From contig NZ_QKNX01000003.1 in the NCBI RefSeq assembly GCF_005239135.1, positions 1 to 64,000 of the forward strand: 64,000 nucleotides of DNA, given 5' to 3'. The notes under the pieces were generated by a model. That model was not told where the DNA came from and made no database searches. It saw only the letters and a program-made list of their open reading frames with translations. Position numbers and translations under genes: made by a program. The DNA is from Natronomonas salsuginis (GTDB lineage: Archaea; Halobacteriota; Halobacteria; Halobacteriales; Haloarculaceae). Below are positions 24,282 to 33,449 of this stretch, piece after piece. How positions within the stretch are numbered: the stretch's first letter is position 1; every line of letters begins with the position of its first letter.

Positions 24282-25382
24282 ATGGAAGTCCGTGAGGGAG
24301 CCGTCACGATCGAGGTGCCCGAGGCGCGACACGGCGCGAGCGAGGGGTCCGGCGACGGGGTCTTTTATAACCCTGTTCAGGAGCTGAACCGCGACATCAC
24401 CGAGGCCGTCCTCCGCACCGTCGCCGACGACTGCGAGACGTATCTCGACGCGATGACGGCCAGCGGGATCCGGGCGGTTCGGGCGGCCGACGCGGGCTAC
24501 GCGGTCACCGGCTGCGACATCGATTCCGACGCTGTCGACCTCGCGCGCTCGAACCTCGAGCGGAACGGGCTCGCGGGCGAGATCCACCACCGGAACGTCA
24601 ACGCGCACATGCACGAACACCGCCACGACGTGGTCGACCTCGACCCGTTCGGGACGCCGATCCCCTTCGCCGACGCGGCGTTTCGGAGCGGCCGCGAGTA
24701 CGTCTGCGTGACGGCGACCGACACCGCACCCCTCTGTGGCGCGCACTTCGAGAGCGGCGTCCGAAGCTACGCTGCCGTCCCGCGAAACACCGAGTTCCAC
24801 GCCGAGATGGGGCTTCGCGTGTTGCTTTCGGCGCTCGTCAGGACGGCCGCCCGCTACGACATCGCCGCGACGCCGGTGTTGAGCCACGTGTCCAGCCACT
24901 ACGTCCGGACGTATCTCCGAGTCGACGGCGGCGCGCGAGCCGCCGACGCCCGGATCGGCGACCTCGGCTACGTCGATCACTGCCAGCGCTGTCTGTGGCG
25001 CGAGGCCGAGCGGACGCTCATCGCCGACCCGACGACGACCTGCCCGAACTGCGGGCAGTCGACGTGGACCGCCGGCCCAGTCTGGCTCGGCCCCGCTCAC
25101 AACGCCGCGTTCGTCGAACGGGTCGCGGCGAACGTCACCGAATCGTTCGGCACCGCCGCGAAGGCTCGCGACCTGCTCGCGACGATCGCGGGCGAACTCG
25201 ACGAGCCGACCCACTACGACCAGCATCGCCTCTACAAGCGGTGGGGCGAGCCGAACATCGCGATGGACGACTTTCTGGACCTGCTTCGCGAGGCGGGGTT
25301 CGAGACGTCGCGGACCCACTACGGCGGGACGACGTTCAAGACCGACGCCGACGTGACCGAGATCGCCGACGCGGTGCGGTGA
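24282..25382 (+). CDS. trm1: tRNA (guanine26-N2)-dimethyltransferase
   Basis: A 366-residue SAM-dependent enzyme that dimethylates G26 of tRNAs. It begins [16 protein letters not shown], has [10 protein letters not shown], the SAM motif [16 protein letters not shown], and the catalytic [12 protein letters not shown] four-Cys zinc ribbon ([27 protein letters not shown]) and a C-terminal Trm1-specific helical domain follow. Length and order of motifs are standard for archaea. Confidence 0.95.
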   Translation: MEVREGAVTIEVPEARHGASEGSGDGVFYNPVQELNRDITEAVLRTVADDCETYLDAMTASGIRAVRAADAGYAVTGCDIDSDAVDLARSNLERNGLAGEIHHRNVNAHMHEHRHDVVDLDPFGTPIPFADAAFRSGREYVCVTATDTAPLCGAHFESGVRSYAAVPRNTEFHAEMGLRVLLSALVRTAARYDIAATPVLSHVSSHYVRTYLRVDGGARAADARIGDLGYVDHCQRCLWREAERTLIADPTTTCPNCGQSTWTAGPVWLGPAHNAAFVERVAANVTESFGTAAKARDLLATIAGELDEPTHYDQHRLYKRWGEPNIAMDDFLDLLREAGFETSRTHYGGTTFKTDADVTEIADAVR

Positions 25383-25498
25383 GTTCGCCTACCCTTTGCC
25401 GACGAGATTGTCCCCCGAGGAACTGCGTTTTCGATCCATCTTCTGTCGAAAGGATGTCACGTCACGATTCGTCGCTCGATCTCGTCGATCGCCTTGAT

Positions 25499-25999
25499 TC
25501 AGCTCCCGTGCCCCGGCCGGTACCGACGCCGAAGCGTCCAGATCGCGCCCGCGAGCACCGCACCGACAGCGGCCGGCCAGCGATCGCTGCTGAGAAACAG
25601 CCCCGGCGTCGGCGGGTGGACCGCGCTGAACGGGAAGAACACGGCGTAGGAGTAGCCGGAGGCGTTGATTAGCAGCGCGTCGAGAGAGAGATGTGAGATC
25701 GCGCCGAGGATCAGCAGGCCGAACACGCGACGGCGATGCTGGCCCGCAGTGCAGAGCGCGCCGATTGCGACGGCGACCAACGCGCCGCCGAGAGTGTGAA
25801 TCGCGAACCAATCGAACGGGAGTCCGAGCCACAGTTCCACCTGCGTGCTCGGCACGAGAAGTTTGATCTTGGTGAGATCCGGAACCATCGCCCCGAGCAT
25901 TGTGACCGTGACGTGCTGTGGGGTGAGCCATTGGAGCCGAAACGACACCAGCGTTCCCAGAACGTATCCGACCAGCACGTGCGTGAGGATATCCGGCAT
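25499..25999 (-). CDS. YdjM/DUF457-type membrane-bound metal-dependent hydrolase
   Basis: A 166-residue membrane protein with about four helices. MPDILTHVLVGYVLG and IPD/VPDLTKIK near the N-terminus, then FAIHTLGGALV and ISHLSLDAL, supply the His/Asp ligands characteristic of this family. A biochemical role is not established for haloarchaeal members. It starts 1-2 bases from the stop of the upstream OB-fold gene, so the two form an operon. Confidence 0.75.
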   Translation of the reverse strand: MPDILTHVLVGYVLGTLVSFRLQWLTPQHVTVTMLGAMVPDLTKIKLLVPSTQVELWLGLPFDWFAIHTLGGALVAVAIGALCTAGQHRRRVFGLLILGAISHLSLDALLINASGYSYAVFFPFSAVHPPTPGLFLSSDRWPAAVGAVLAGAIWTLRRRYRPGHGS

Positions 26000-26000
26000 C

Positions 26001-26501
26001 TCAGCGCCCCCCGACCGAAATCAGCGGGGCGGTTCGCGGGACGAGGCTCATCGACTCGCGATCGAACCGCCAGCCGTTGCAGAGCCGGCCGAGCACCCAC
26101 AGGCCGCCCAGAAACGAGACGAGGTACATGTACTGCATCTCCCACGGCTCCCTGTGAATCGGTTCGATGGCGCGGATACGGTTCTCCGAACGGAGCGTCC
26201 CGTAGACGGTGAGCGTGTCACCGACCTCGGGCGTTCGGGCGGTGTCCTCGACGACGAACGCGATCGGTTCGCCCGGGATCGGTTCGGCCTCGATGGTGAG
26301 CGGATCGGTTTCGATCACGGTCCCACCGACGACGACGCGGTCGCCGACGTATCGCTCCCCGTCGGCGGCGATATCCGCTTCGTTTGGGTAGTTGCGGTCG
26401 TCGGGACTGGGCTGGACGGTACCAGCGAGTACGAAGCAACCGAACAGCACTGCGACGAGGGTCGCGATCGCGAGGAGTCGGATCCCGAGTCGGTCGTCCA
26501 T
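26001..26501 (-). CDS. membrane-anchored OB-fold protein
   Basis: A 166-residue protein. It has an N-terminal membrane helix (IRLLAIATLVAVLFGCFVLA) and a central beta-rich domain (YVGDRVVVGGTVIETDPLTI... AFVVEDT... VGDTLTVYGTL) that reads like a small OB-fold of the tRNA_anti/CcmE kind. A second membrane helix near residues 125-142 ends in a charged tail. No function is known to me. It is co-transcribed with the YdjM-like gene. Confidence 0.65.
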   Translation of the reverse strand: MDDRLGIRLLAIATLVAVLFGCFVLAGTVQPSPDDRNYPNEADIAADGERYVGDRVVVGGTVIETDPLTIEAEPIPGEPIAFVVEDTARTPEVGDTLTVYGTLRSENRIRAIEPIHREPWEMQYMYLVSFLGGLWVLGRLCNGWRFDRESMSLVPRTAPLISVGGR

Positions 26502-26757
26502 CTACGTGTTCACACGGCGGTGGGTCAAATGGGTGTTTTGTAGCGGTCTCTATTGGGGGGTTGCGAGCGCTCGATGGCGCTGTACAGACGCCAAGAGTCT
26601 GTCGCGGGCCGCCAACGCGGTTCCCGTGTCCTCCGGTCGGTCCCGACCCGGGGTGTCGATGCCCAGGGTAAAGATTTTAACGCTACACCCGGTTGAAACA
26701 GGTGTCAATAATCAGTGGCTACTCGGGCCTCCGAGGGGCCACGGAGTTCATACATAC

Positions 26758-27339
26758 ATGGGACACATCGGATCGAACGCCGCCATTCACCCGGACGCAA
26801 CGGTCGGCTACGAATATCGCGACGACGCTGCGCCGGTTCGAATCGGGTCGAACGCGATCGTCCGCGCAGGAACGATCATCTACCGCGATGTGTCGATCGG
26901 AGACGGGTTCGCGACCGGGCACAACGGACTCGTCCGCGAGGACACGACGATCGGTGACAACGTGTTGCTCGGGACTAACGCCGTCATCGATGGGACGTGT
27001 AAAATCGGCTCTAACGTGAGTATGCAAACGGGCGTGTACGTCCCAACCAACACCGAGATCGGGGACAACGTCTTTCTCGGCCCGCATGCGGTGTTGACGA
27101 ACGATCCCTATCCGATTCGGCGGGACGTCGACCTCGCTGGACCGACGATCGAAGACGGCGTCTCGATCGGCGCGAACGCCACCGTCCTGCCGGGCGTGAC
27201 GATCGGTGAAAACGCCTTCGTCGCAGCCGGCGCGGTCGTCACCGAGGACGTCCCGGCGGACACGCTCGCGACGGGCGTTCCGGCGGCGCACCGATCGCTG
27301 CCGACGGCGCTTTCGGGGGGGAACACGCTTGCCGAGTGA
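26758..27339 (+). CDS. left-handed beta-helix N-acetyltransferase, WbpD-like
   Basis: A 193-residue hexapeptide-repeat acyltransferase. The repeat pattern (IGSNAIVRAGTIIY, IGDNVLLGTNAVI, IEDGVSIGANATVLPGVTIGENAFVAAGAVVTEDV) gives the trimeric beta-helix that binds acetyl-CoA. It closely follows the WbpD/WlbB layout, whose members acetylate the 3-amino group of UDP-GlcNAc(3N)A. Downstream genes for the aminotransferase, oxidoreductase and dehydrogenase of that pathway support the assignment. The ATG at 26758 gives the normal start. Confidence 0.88.
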   Translation: MGHIGSNAAIHPDATVGYEYRDDAAPVRIGSNAIVRAGTIIYRDVSIGDGFATGHNGLVREDTTIGDNVLLGTNAVIDGTCKIGSNVSMQTGVYVPTNTEIGDNVFLGPHAVLTNDPYPIRRDVDLAGPTIEDGVSIGANATVLPGVTIGENAFVAAGAVVTEDVPADTLATGVPAAHRSLPTALSGGNTLAE

Positions 27340-28423
27340 GCCGGATCCGATCCCGATCGCCAATCCGGATTTCGGTAGGGAAGAAAAACGGCGGGTTGCG
27401 GAAGTGCTCGACAGCGGGATGGTGGCCGACGGACCGATCGTGCGGGAGTTCGAGGCCGAGTTCGCCGCGTTCTGCGGGGTTGACCACGGCGTGGCGACCT
27501 CGAACGGGACCACTGCCCTGCAGACCGCCTTCGAGGCGCTCGACCTTGGAGGGGGCGATCGAATCCTGACGACGCCGTTCTCGTTCATCGCGAGCGCGAA
27601 CGCGATCCAGCTGTGCGGTGCCGAGCCGGTCTTCGCCGATATCGACCCAGAGACGTACAACCTCGATCCGGACGCGGTCGTCGAGACGATCGAGACGTAC
27701 GACGGGGCGATCGACGCCATCCTCGCGGTGCATCTGTACGGACTGCCGGCTGACGTCGAGCGATTGCGCGAGATCGCAGCGGAGTACGACCTCTTATTAA
27801 TCGAGGACGCCGCGCAAGCCCACGGCGCGACTGTCTCGGAGACGCGCGTCGGCGCGTTCGGCGACGCCGCGTGTTTCTCGTTTTATCCGACGAAGAACAT
27901 GACGACCGGCGAAGGCGGCATGGTCGTCACCGACGACGGGCACGTCGCCGACCGGGCCGCCCGATTCGTCAATCACGGTCGCTCCGACACGTACGAACAC
28001 GTCGACGTCGGGCACAACTTCCGGCTGACCTCGATCGCCGCCGCGATCGGGCGGGCGCAGCTCGAAAAACTCCCCGCGTACGTCGAAGCCAGGCGTGAGA
28101 ACGCTGCACGGCTAACGGCTGGATTGGCTGACACGCCCGTGGAGACGCCGATCGAGCCCGCCGATCGGAGGCACGTCTATCACCAGTACACGATCCGCAC
28201 GGAACGGCGAGACGAACTTCTGGAGCATCTCGATGCGCACGATATCGGCGCGGGCATCTACTATCCGGTGGCGATCCACGAGCAGCCGGCGTACGACGCG
28301 TTCGACGTGTCCGCACCGATCGCCGAAGCCGCAACCGAAGAAGTCTTATCGATACCAGTTCACCCGTCGATCAACGAACATGACATCGACAGAATCGTCG
28401 ATGCTGTGAGGGGATTTTTCTAG
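27329..28423 (+). CDS. DegT/DnrJ/EryC1 sugar aminotransferase, WbpE-like
   Basis: A 364-residue PLP enzyme. Lys189 in FSFYPTKNMTTGEGG is the cofactor lysine and Asp160 in LLIEDAAQAHGA pairs with the PLP ring nitrogen. SNGTTALQTAFEAL and TPFSFIASANAI complete the site. By context it aminates C3 of UDP-2-acetamido-3-keto-hexuronic acid with glutamate as donor. The best start is TTG at 27329, overlapping the acetyltransferase stop; no nearby ATG or in-frame GTG gives a full N-terminus. Confidence 0.88.
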   Translation: MPSEPDPIPIANPDFGREEKRRVAEVLDSGMVADGPIVREFEAEFAAFCGVDHGVATSNGTTALQTAFEALDLGGGDRILTTPFSFIASANAIQLCGAEPVFADIDPETYNLDPDAVVETIETYDGAIDAILAVHLYGLPADVERLREIAAEYDLLLIEDAAQAHGATVSETRVGAFGDAACFSFYPTKNMTTGEGGMVVTDDGHVADRAARFVNHGRSDTYEHVDVGHNFRLTSIAAAIGRAQLEKLPAYVEARRENAARLTAGLADTPVETPIEPADRRHVYHQYTIRTERRDELLEHLDAHDIGAGIYYPVAIHEQPAYDAFDVSAPIAEAATEEVLSIPVHPSINEHDIDRIVDAVRGFF

Positions 28424-28424
28424 G

Positions 28425-29402
28425 ATGACAGAGACACGAGTCGGCGTAATCGGGGTCGGGACGATGGGGCAACACCACACGCGGGTGTACAACGAACTGC
28501 CGACAGCGGAGCTCGTCGGCGTCGCGGACGCGGACGCGGAGCGCGCGGCGGAGATCGCGGCGGAGTACTCGACGCGGTCGTTCGCCGTCGACGAACTGAT
28601 CGATCGGGTCGACGCCGTCACGATCGCGGTGCCGACGAAATTCCACTACGATCTAGCCCGGCAGTGCATCGACGCCGGGGTGGACCTGCTCATCGAGAAA
28701 CCCATCGTCGAGGATCCAGAACACGGCCGTGCGCTCATCGAGGCCGCGGACCGAGCGGGCGTCACGCTACAGGTCGGCCACATCGAGCGGCACAACCCCG
28801 TCGTCAAGACGCTCGAGGAGATCGTCCCCGATCTCGACGTGATCGCCTTCGAGGCCGAACGACTCGGGCCGACGCCGGATCGGGGCATCCTCGACTCGGC
28901 GGTCATCGACCTGATGATCCACGACATCGACATCGTGCGCTCGCTGGTGGGGTCGTCCGTCGAATCGATCGACGCGGTCGGCGCGGCCGAGGGTCGGCAC
29001 GCGACCGCAACATTGGCGTTCGAAGAGGGCGTCGTCGGGACGCTCACGGCGAGTCGGGTGACCCAAACAAAGACGCGGACGCTGTCGATCACCGCCGAGG
29101 ACTGCTACGTCACCGCCGACTACATCGATCAGTCGGTACAGATTCACCGCCAGTCGGTCCCGGAGTTCGTCACCAACAACGGCGACGTGCGGTACCGACA
29201 CGAGAGCGTCGTCGAGAACCCGGCGGTCGACAACGGCGAGCCGCTGAAGTACGAACTGCGGTCGTTCATCGAGGCGTGCGCGAACGATACCGAGCCGCCG
29301 GTAACGGGCGAGGAGGGGCTTCGCGCGCTCGAAATCGCCCGCGAGATCAACGCGGCGGCGTTCGGCGACGAACAGAAGGCCGTCCCGGTGATGCGTGAAT
29401 GA
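28425..29402 (+). CDS. Gfo/Idh/MocA sugar oxidoreductase, WbpB-like
   Basis: A 325-residue NAD-dependent enzyme. GVIGVGTMGQHHTRVY is the Rossmann start, LLIEKPIVED contains the family EKP motif, and VQVGHIERHNPVV and the MIHDIDI His/Asp region form the active site. In the WbpA-B-E-D pathway this step oxidises C3 of the UDP-hexuronic acid. It starts one base after the aminotransferase stop and overlaps the dehydrogenase by 4 bases. Confidence 0.88.
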   Translation: MTETRVGVIGVGTMGQHHTRVYNELPTAELVGVADADAERAAEIAAEYSTRSFAVDELIDRVDAVTIAVPTKFHYDLARQCIDAGVDLLIEKPIVEDPEHGRALIEAADRAGVTLQVGHIERHNPVVKTLEEIVPDLDVIAFEAERLGPTPDRGILDSAVIDLMIHDIDIVRSLVGSSVESIDAVGAAEGRHATATLAFEEGVVGTLTASRVTQTKTRTLSITAEDCYVTADYIDQSVQIHRQSVPEFVTNNGDVRYRHESVVENPAVDNGEPLKYELRSFIEACANDTEPPVTGEEGLRALEIAREINAAAFGDEQKAVPVMRE

Positions 29403-30778
29403 GATCGGAGTCGGAGACGCCCGAGCGACTGTACGGTGGGGCGGTCTCCGATGACCGCCTCCAGGCGGCGATCCAGTCGGGCGATGTCCCGGTCGCGGTG
29501 TACGGGCTCGGCAAGATGGGGCTGCCGCTGGCGGCCGTCTTCGCCGAACTGACAGGGAACGTCATCGGCGCGGACGTCGATCCCGACGTCGTCGAGACGA
29601 TCAACGATGGCTCGTGTCACGTCAAGCGCGAACCGGGGCTCGCCGAACTGGTCGGCGAGCGCGTTGAGGCGGGGGCGCTGGAAGCCACGACGGAGCCCAC
29701 AGACGCCGCACGCGAGGCGAGCGTGCACGTCGTCATCGTGCCGACGCCGATCACCGACGCGAAGCAGCCGGATCTCTCGATCCTCGATTCGGTCGTCGAA
29801 GATATCGGGTCGGGGCTATCTGCGGGCGATCTCGTGCTCGTCGAGTGTACCGTGCCGCCGCGGACGACGGCGGATCGGATCGCGCCACGGTTGGCCGAGC
29901 GCTCGGGGCTCGACTCCGACGAGTTCGGCGTGGCCTTCTGTCCGGAGCGGACGTCGAGCGGCCGAGCGCTGGAGGACATCCGCGGCGCGTATCCGAAGGT
30001 CGTCGGCGGCGTCGACGCCGAGAGCACGCGCGTCGCGAAGTGCATCTACGAGGGGATCAACGACGCGGGCGTGATCGAGGTGTCGGATTCGACGACCGCC
30101 GAGTGCGTGAAGGTGTTCGAGGGGCTGTACCGCGACGTCAACATCGCGCTGGCGAACGAGCTGGCGACGTTCACCGACGAGTTCGGCATCGACGTGAACG
30201 AGGCGATCGAGGTGGCGAACACCCAACCCTTCTGCGACATTCACACGCCGGGGCCGGGCGTTGGCGGCCACTGCATCCCGTTTTATCCATACTTCGTCAT
30301 CGACCCCTTCGAGACGGACGCGCCGCTTCTGGAGACCGCGCGAACGGTCAACGACTCGATGCCGGCGTTCACCGTCGGGAAGCTTCGCGAGGAGTTCGAG
30401 GCGGAGGGGCTCGACCTCTCTGACGCCTCGGTGCTCGTCCTCGGGTTGACGTATCGGCCGGGCGTCGAGGAGATCCGCGCGTCACCCGCGATTTCGATCG
30501 CCTCGGAGCTGAGCGAGGCGGGCGCGTCGGTGTACGGCGTCGATCCGATGCTCGACGATTTCGAGGAATTTGATCTGGAGCCGATCGCGCTGTCGGCGAT
30601 CTACGACCGCGCGTTCGACGGCGTCGTCTCGGTGACGCCCCACGAGGAGTTCGAGGCGATCGAGTGGGATCGACTGGGGCGGGCGGGCGGATCGGTCGTC
30701 GTCGACGGCCGGCAGACGCTCGACCTCTCCGAGACGGCCCACCGGGTGTACACGATCGGGGGTGGCTACGATGTATAG
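29399..30778 (+). CDS. UDP-sugar 6-dehydrogenase, WbpA/WecC-like
   Basis: A 459-residue UDP-glucose/GDP-mannose dehydrogenase family protein that oxidises C6 of a UDP-HexNAc to the uronic acid with NAD. VAVYGLGKMGLPLA (33-45) is the Rossmann loop and Cys292 in GPGVGGHCIPFYPYF is the catalytic thiol. VFEGLYRDVNIALANELA is the central dimer helix. Within this gene order the substrate is probably UDP-GlcNAc. The ATG overlaps the upstream stop, and the 3' end overlaps the glycosyltransferase start by 8 bases. Confidence 0.92.
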   Translation: MRSESETPERLYGGAVSDDRLQAAIQSGDVPVAVYGLGKMGLPLAAVFAELTGNVIGADVDPDVVETINDGSCHVKREPGLAELVGERVEAGALEATTEPTDAAREASVHVVIVPTPITDAKQPDLSILDSVVEDIGSGLSAGDLVLVECTVPPRTTADRIAPRLAERSGLDSDEFGVAFCPERTSSGRALEDIRGAYPKVVGGVDAESTRVAKCIYEGINDAGVIEVSDSTTAECVKVFEGLYRDVNIALANELATFTDEFGIDVNEAIEVANTQPFCDIHTPGPGVGGHCIPFYPYFVIDPFETDAPLLETARTVNDSMPAFTVGKLREEFEAEGLDLSDASVLVLGLTYRPGVEEIRASPAISIASELSEAGASVYGVDPMLDDFEEFDLEPIALSAIYDRAFDGVVSVTPHEEFEAIEWDRLGRAGGSVVVDGRQTLDLSETAHRVYTIGGGYDV

Positions 30779-31862
30779 GGGCCACTCGATCGGCGTGGTG
30801 ATCCCCGCGTACAACGAGGAGGGGTTCGTCGGCGACGTGATCGACACCCTCCCCGAGTACGTCGACCGGGCGTACGTCATCGACGACTGCTCGACGGACG
30901 GCACGTGGGACGAGATCAGAGCGCACGCCGAACGGGCGAACCAGCGCGCCCGCCAGCACGGCCCCCTCGCGGTCGATGCGGATCTCAAACCCGTCCCCGT
31001 CGACGACGACGCACCGGCGCAGTTCATCGAAGCGGACGGCGGCGTCGCCGAGAGCGGCCTGCTCTACGATCCGCGGATCGTCCCGATCCAACACGAGGAG
31101 AACCGGGGCGTCGGCGGCGGGATCAAGACGGGCTACACGCGCGCCCTGCGGGACGACCTCGACATCACCGCGGTGATGGGCGGGGACGGCCAGATGGATC
31201 CCGACATCCTGCACACGTTCCTCGATCCGATCGTCGACGACGAGGCCGACTACGCGAAGGGCAATCGCTTGCTGTACAAAGAGTACCGTCGGGGCATGTC
31301 GAAGTGGCGCTTCTTCGGCAACTCGATTCTGACCTTCCTGACGAAGGTCGCCTCGGGCTACTGGAAGACGATGGACCCCCAAAACGGCTACACCGCGATC
31401 TCGAAGTACGCGTTGGAGAACGTCGGCATCGAGTCGATGTACGAGTACTACGGCTACTGCAACGACCTGCTCGTGAAGCTGAACGCCAAGGGGATGCGCG
31501 TCGCGGACGTGGCGATGCCCGCGGTGTACGGCGACGAGGCGTCGAGTATTCGATATAGTACGTACATTCGGAAAGTGTCGGGAATGTTGTTGCGGAACTT
31601 CTTCTGGCGGCTGAAAGTGAAGTATTTAGTGTTGGATTTTCATCCATTGGCGCTGTTCTATCTGTTTGGGATTCTGACGACGCTGTTTGGTATGTCTGCC
31701 GTCGGATGGTCAGTGTATGGGAAAATCATAGGCAATAATCCGCTGTTCGTCCGTGCTGCGCTCAGTTTGATGATATTCACCATCGGGAGCTTGTTCCTCA
31801 TGTTCGCGATGCTGTTCGACATGCAGGTGAACGAGGACAGAGAGGTCCAGATACGTGACTGA
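30771..31862 (+). CDS. membrane-anchored family 2 glycosyltransferase
   Basis: A 363-residue GT-A enzyme. IGVVIPAYNEEGF opens the fold, MGGDGQMDPD holds the metal/nucleotide DxD-like site, and KGNRL and DPQNGYTAIS follow as in dolichyl-phosphate sugar synthases. Two C-terminal membrane helices (about 290-312 and 328-350) anchor it. It probably makes a dolichyl-phosphate sugar or extends a lipid-linked glycan. Codon use changes abruptly near base 31,550: the catalytic part is GC-rich and the membrane part AT-rich. An upstream in-frame GTG at 30762 is possible. Confidence 0.88.
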   Translation: MYRGHSIGVVIPAYNEEGFVGDVIDTLPEYVDRAYVIDDCSTDGTWDEIRAHAERANQRARQHGPLAVDADLKPVPVDDDAPAQFIEADGGVAESGLLYDPRIVPIQHEENRGVGGGIKTGYTRALRDDLDITAVMGGDGQMDPDILHTFLDPIVDDEADYAKGNRLLYKEYRRGMSKWRFFGNSILTFLTKVASGYWKTMDPQNGYTAISKYALENVGIESMYEYYGYCNDLLVKLNAKGMRVADVAMPAVYGDEASSIRYSTYIRKVSGMLLRNFFWRLKVKYLVLDFHPLALFYLFGILTTLFGMSAVGWSVYGKIIGNNPLFVRAALSLMIFTIGSLFLMFAMLFDMQVNEDREVQIRD

Positions 31863-32760
31863 TGGCAGGCTCGCAGTGTCGGTCGACGTCGAGGATTGGT
31901 ATCACGTTCCCGCCGTCACTGGGTCGTCTTTCTCCGAGTTCGAGAACGTCCACGAGTTCTTCGCATACTGGGACGAGGAGTACGATTACCTCACGGAGCC
32001 AACCCACCGGACGTTGGAGATACTCGACGAACTCGGTGTCAGAGCGACGTTCTTCGTCGTCGCGGACGTCGTCGACAACTACCCCGGCCTCGTGGAAACG
32101 ATCGCCGACCACGGACACGAGATCGGATGCCACGGTCTCCATCACGAGTGTGTTATCAATCCCGACACGAAGGAGCCCCGCTTCACGCCAGAGGAGTACC
32201 GGGAGATCCTTCGGACGGCGAAAGCGAAACTCGAAGATGCGTCCGGCCAAGAGGTAGTCGGATTCCGAGCGCCGGGTGCGTACATCGGCGGGTGGGTCAT
32301 CGACGTGCTCGACGACGTAGGTTTCGAGTACGATTCTTCCGTCGCCAGGAACTCGCTTTACAACAAGACCGACCAAGATCTCGACGCGGTCGGGACCACA
32401 CCGTATACTCCGAAAGAGAACGCGCTCGATCCCGGCGGTGATCGCGATATTATTGAACTCCCCTGGCCGTATTGGGACACACCCTTCGGGAAGATCCCCG
32501 CCGGCGGCGGGCCGCTGATTCGCCTATTCGGCCGCAGAATTGTCCAGCGGGGCATTGAGCAGAGTCTCGCACGCGGTGATTCAGTCTTCTATTTCCATCC
32601 AATCGACATCGCCCGGGCGGACTTTCCAAACGTGGGCAATATGACACGTCGCCCTGCCTATTGGCTGTTCAAAGGCGAGCGAACTGAAAAAAGGGTACGG
32701 ACGCTCTTATCTAGCATGGGAGATAACGTACTAACTGACTGCCAGACAATATGCAAATAA
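31855..32760 (+). CDS. polysaccharide deacetylase (NodB family)
   Basis: A 301-residue CE4 deacetylase. AVSVDVEDWYH (8-17) supplies the catalytic Asp pair, the HEIGCHGLHHE stretch gives the metal His-x3-His, and VGFRAPGAYIGGW and FYFHPIDIARAD are later conserved motifs. It would remove N-acetyl groups from a sugar or glycan. The GTG at 31855 overlaps the GT2 gene by 8 bases, and the 3' end overlaps the PHP gene by 10 bases, so three functions are tightly coupled. Confidence 0.88.
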   Translation: MTDGRLAVSVDVEDWYHVPAVTGSSFSEFENVHEFFAYWDEEYDYLTEPTHRTLEILDELGVRATFFVVADVVDNYPGLVETIADHGHEIGCHGLHHECVINPDTKEPRFTPEEYREILRTAKAKLEDASGQEVVGFRAPGAYIGGWVIDVLDDVGFEYDSSVARNSLYNKTDQDLDAVGTTPYTPKENALDPGGDRDIIELPWPYWDTPFGKIPAGGGPLIRLFGRRIVQRGIEQSLARGDSVFYFHPIDIARADFPNVGNMTRRPAYWLFKGERTEKRVRTLLSSMGDNVLTDCQTICK

Positions 32761-33449
32761 CCGAGCTCGATTCGATTACGTGTGACCTCCATATGCACTC
32801 GAAGTATTCCTTTGATAGTTTTATGAGCCCAAATCGGATTATTTATACAGCAAAAATTCGTGATCTGTCCGTTATTTCAGTAACTGACCACGGAAATATG
32901 GATATTTACGCGAATGAGTTTTCTCGAGAAAATCGAGAACGGATACTCGAAAAGCACGGCGTCTTTGTTATCCCAGGTATGGAAATAGAAACTAATCGCG
33001 GCGATATCATTGGGTTATTTCTCGATAAGGAAGTTTCTGGAAACGGCTTTGAAAGTGTCGTCGAACAGATCAGAGAAATGGATGGGATTGTCGTACTACC
33101 CCATCCGTATCATCGGGATTGCGATCCTGCTGATCTCCTCTCACACATCGACCTGATCGAGGTGGTTAATGGAAGATGTAAATCGGTACAGAACGAGCGA
33201 GCAGGCGAACTCGGAGACGAAAATGACGTTCCAATTATTGGCGGTAGTGACGCACATATGTACTGGGAGGTAGGACAGATCCGAACGGTCCTTTCGAACG
33301 AGGCCAGCGACTCGAATTACGACAAAACTGCACTGCTTCTCGATGCAGAACGAGAGGTGAGCGGCTCACCTCTCCCATATCTCTTAACCCACGGAATAAG
33401 CTTCGTTAGCGGAAGACTAAAGAATCTAGTGGAAGGGACGAGATCATGA
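32751..33449 (+). CDS. PHP-domain metal-dependent phosphoesterase
   Basis: A 232-residue PHP protein. CDLHMHSKYSFDSFM, VISVTDHGNMDIY, VFVIPGMEIETNRGDI, VVLPHPYHRD and IGGSDAHMYWEVG contain the His/Asp ligands of the three-metal site in the usual order. Such enzymes hydrolyse small phosphate esters. In this operon it may release phosphate from a sugar or nucleotide intermediate. AT-richer than genes before 31 kb. It overlaps the ATP-grasp gene by 4 bases. Confidence 0.85.
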   Translation: MQITELDSITCDLHMHSKYSFDSFMSPNRIIYTAKIRDLSVISVTDHGNMDIYANEFSRENRERILEKHGVFVIPGMEIETNRGDIIGLFLDKEVSGNGFESVVEQIREMDGIVVLPHPYHRDCDPADLLSHIDLIEVVNGRCKSVQNERAGELGDENDVPIIGGSDAHMYWEVGQIRTVLSNEASDSNYDKTALLLDAEREVSGSPLPYLLTHGISFVSGRLKNLVEGTRS

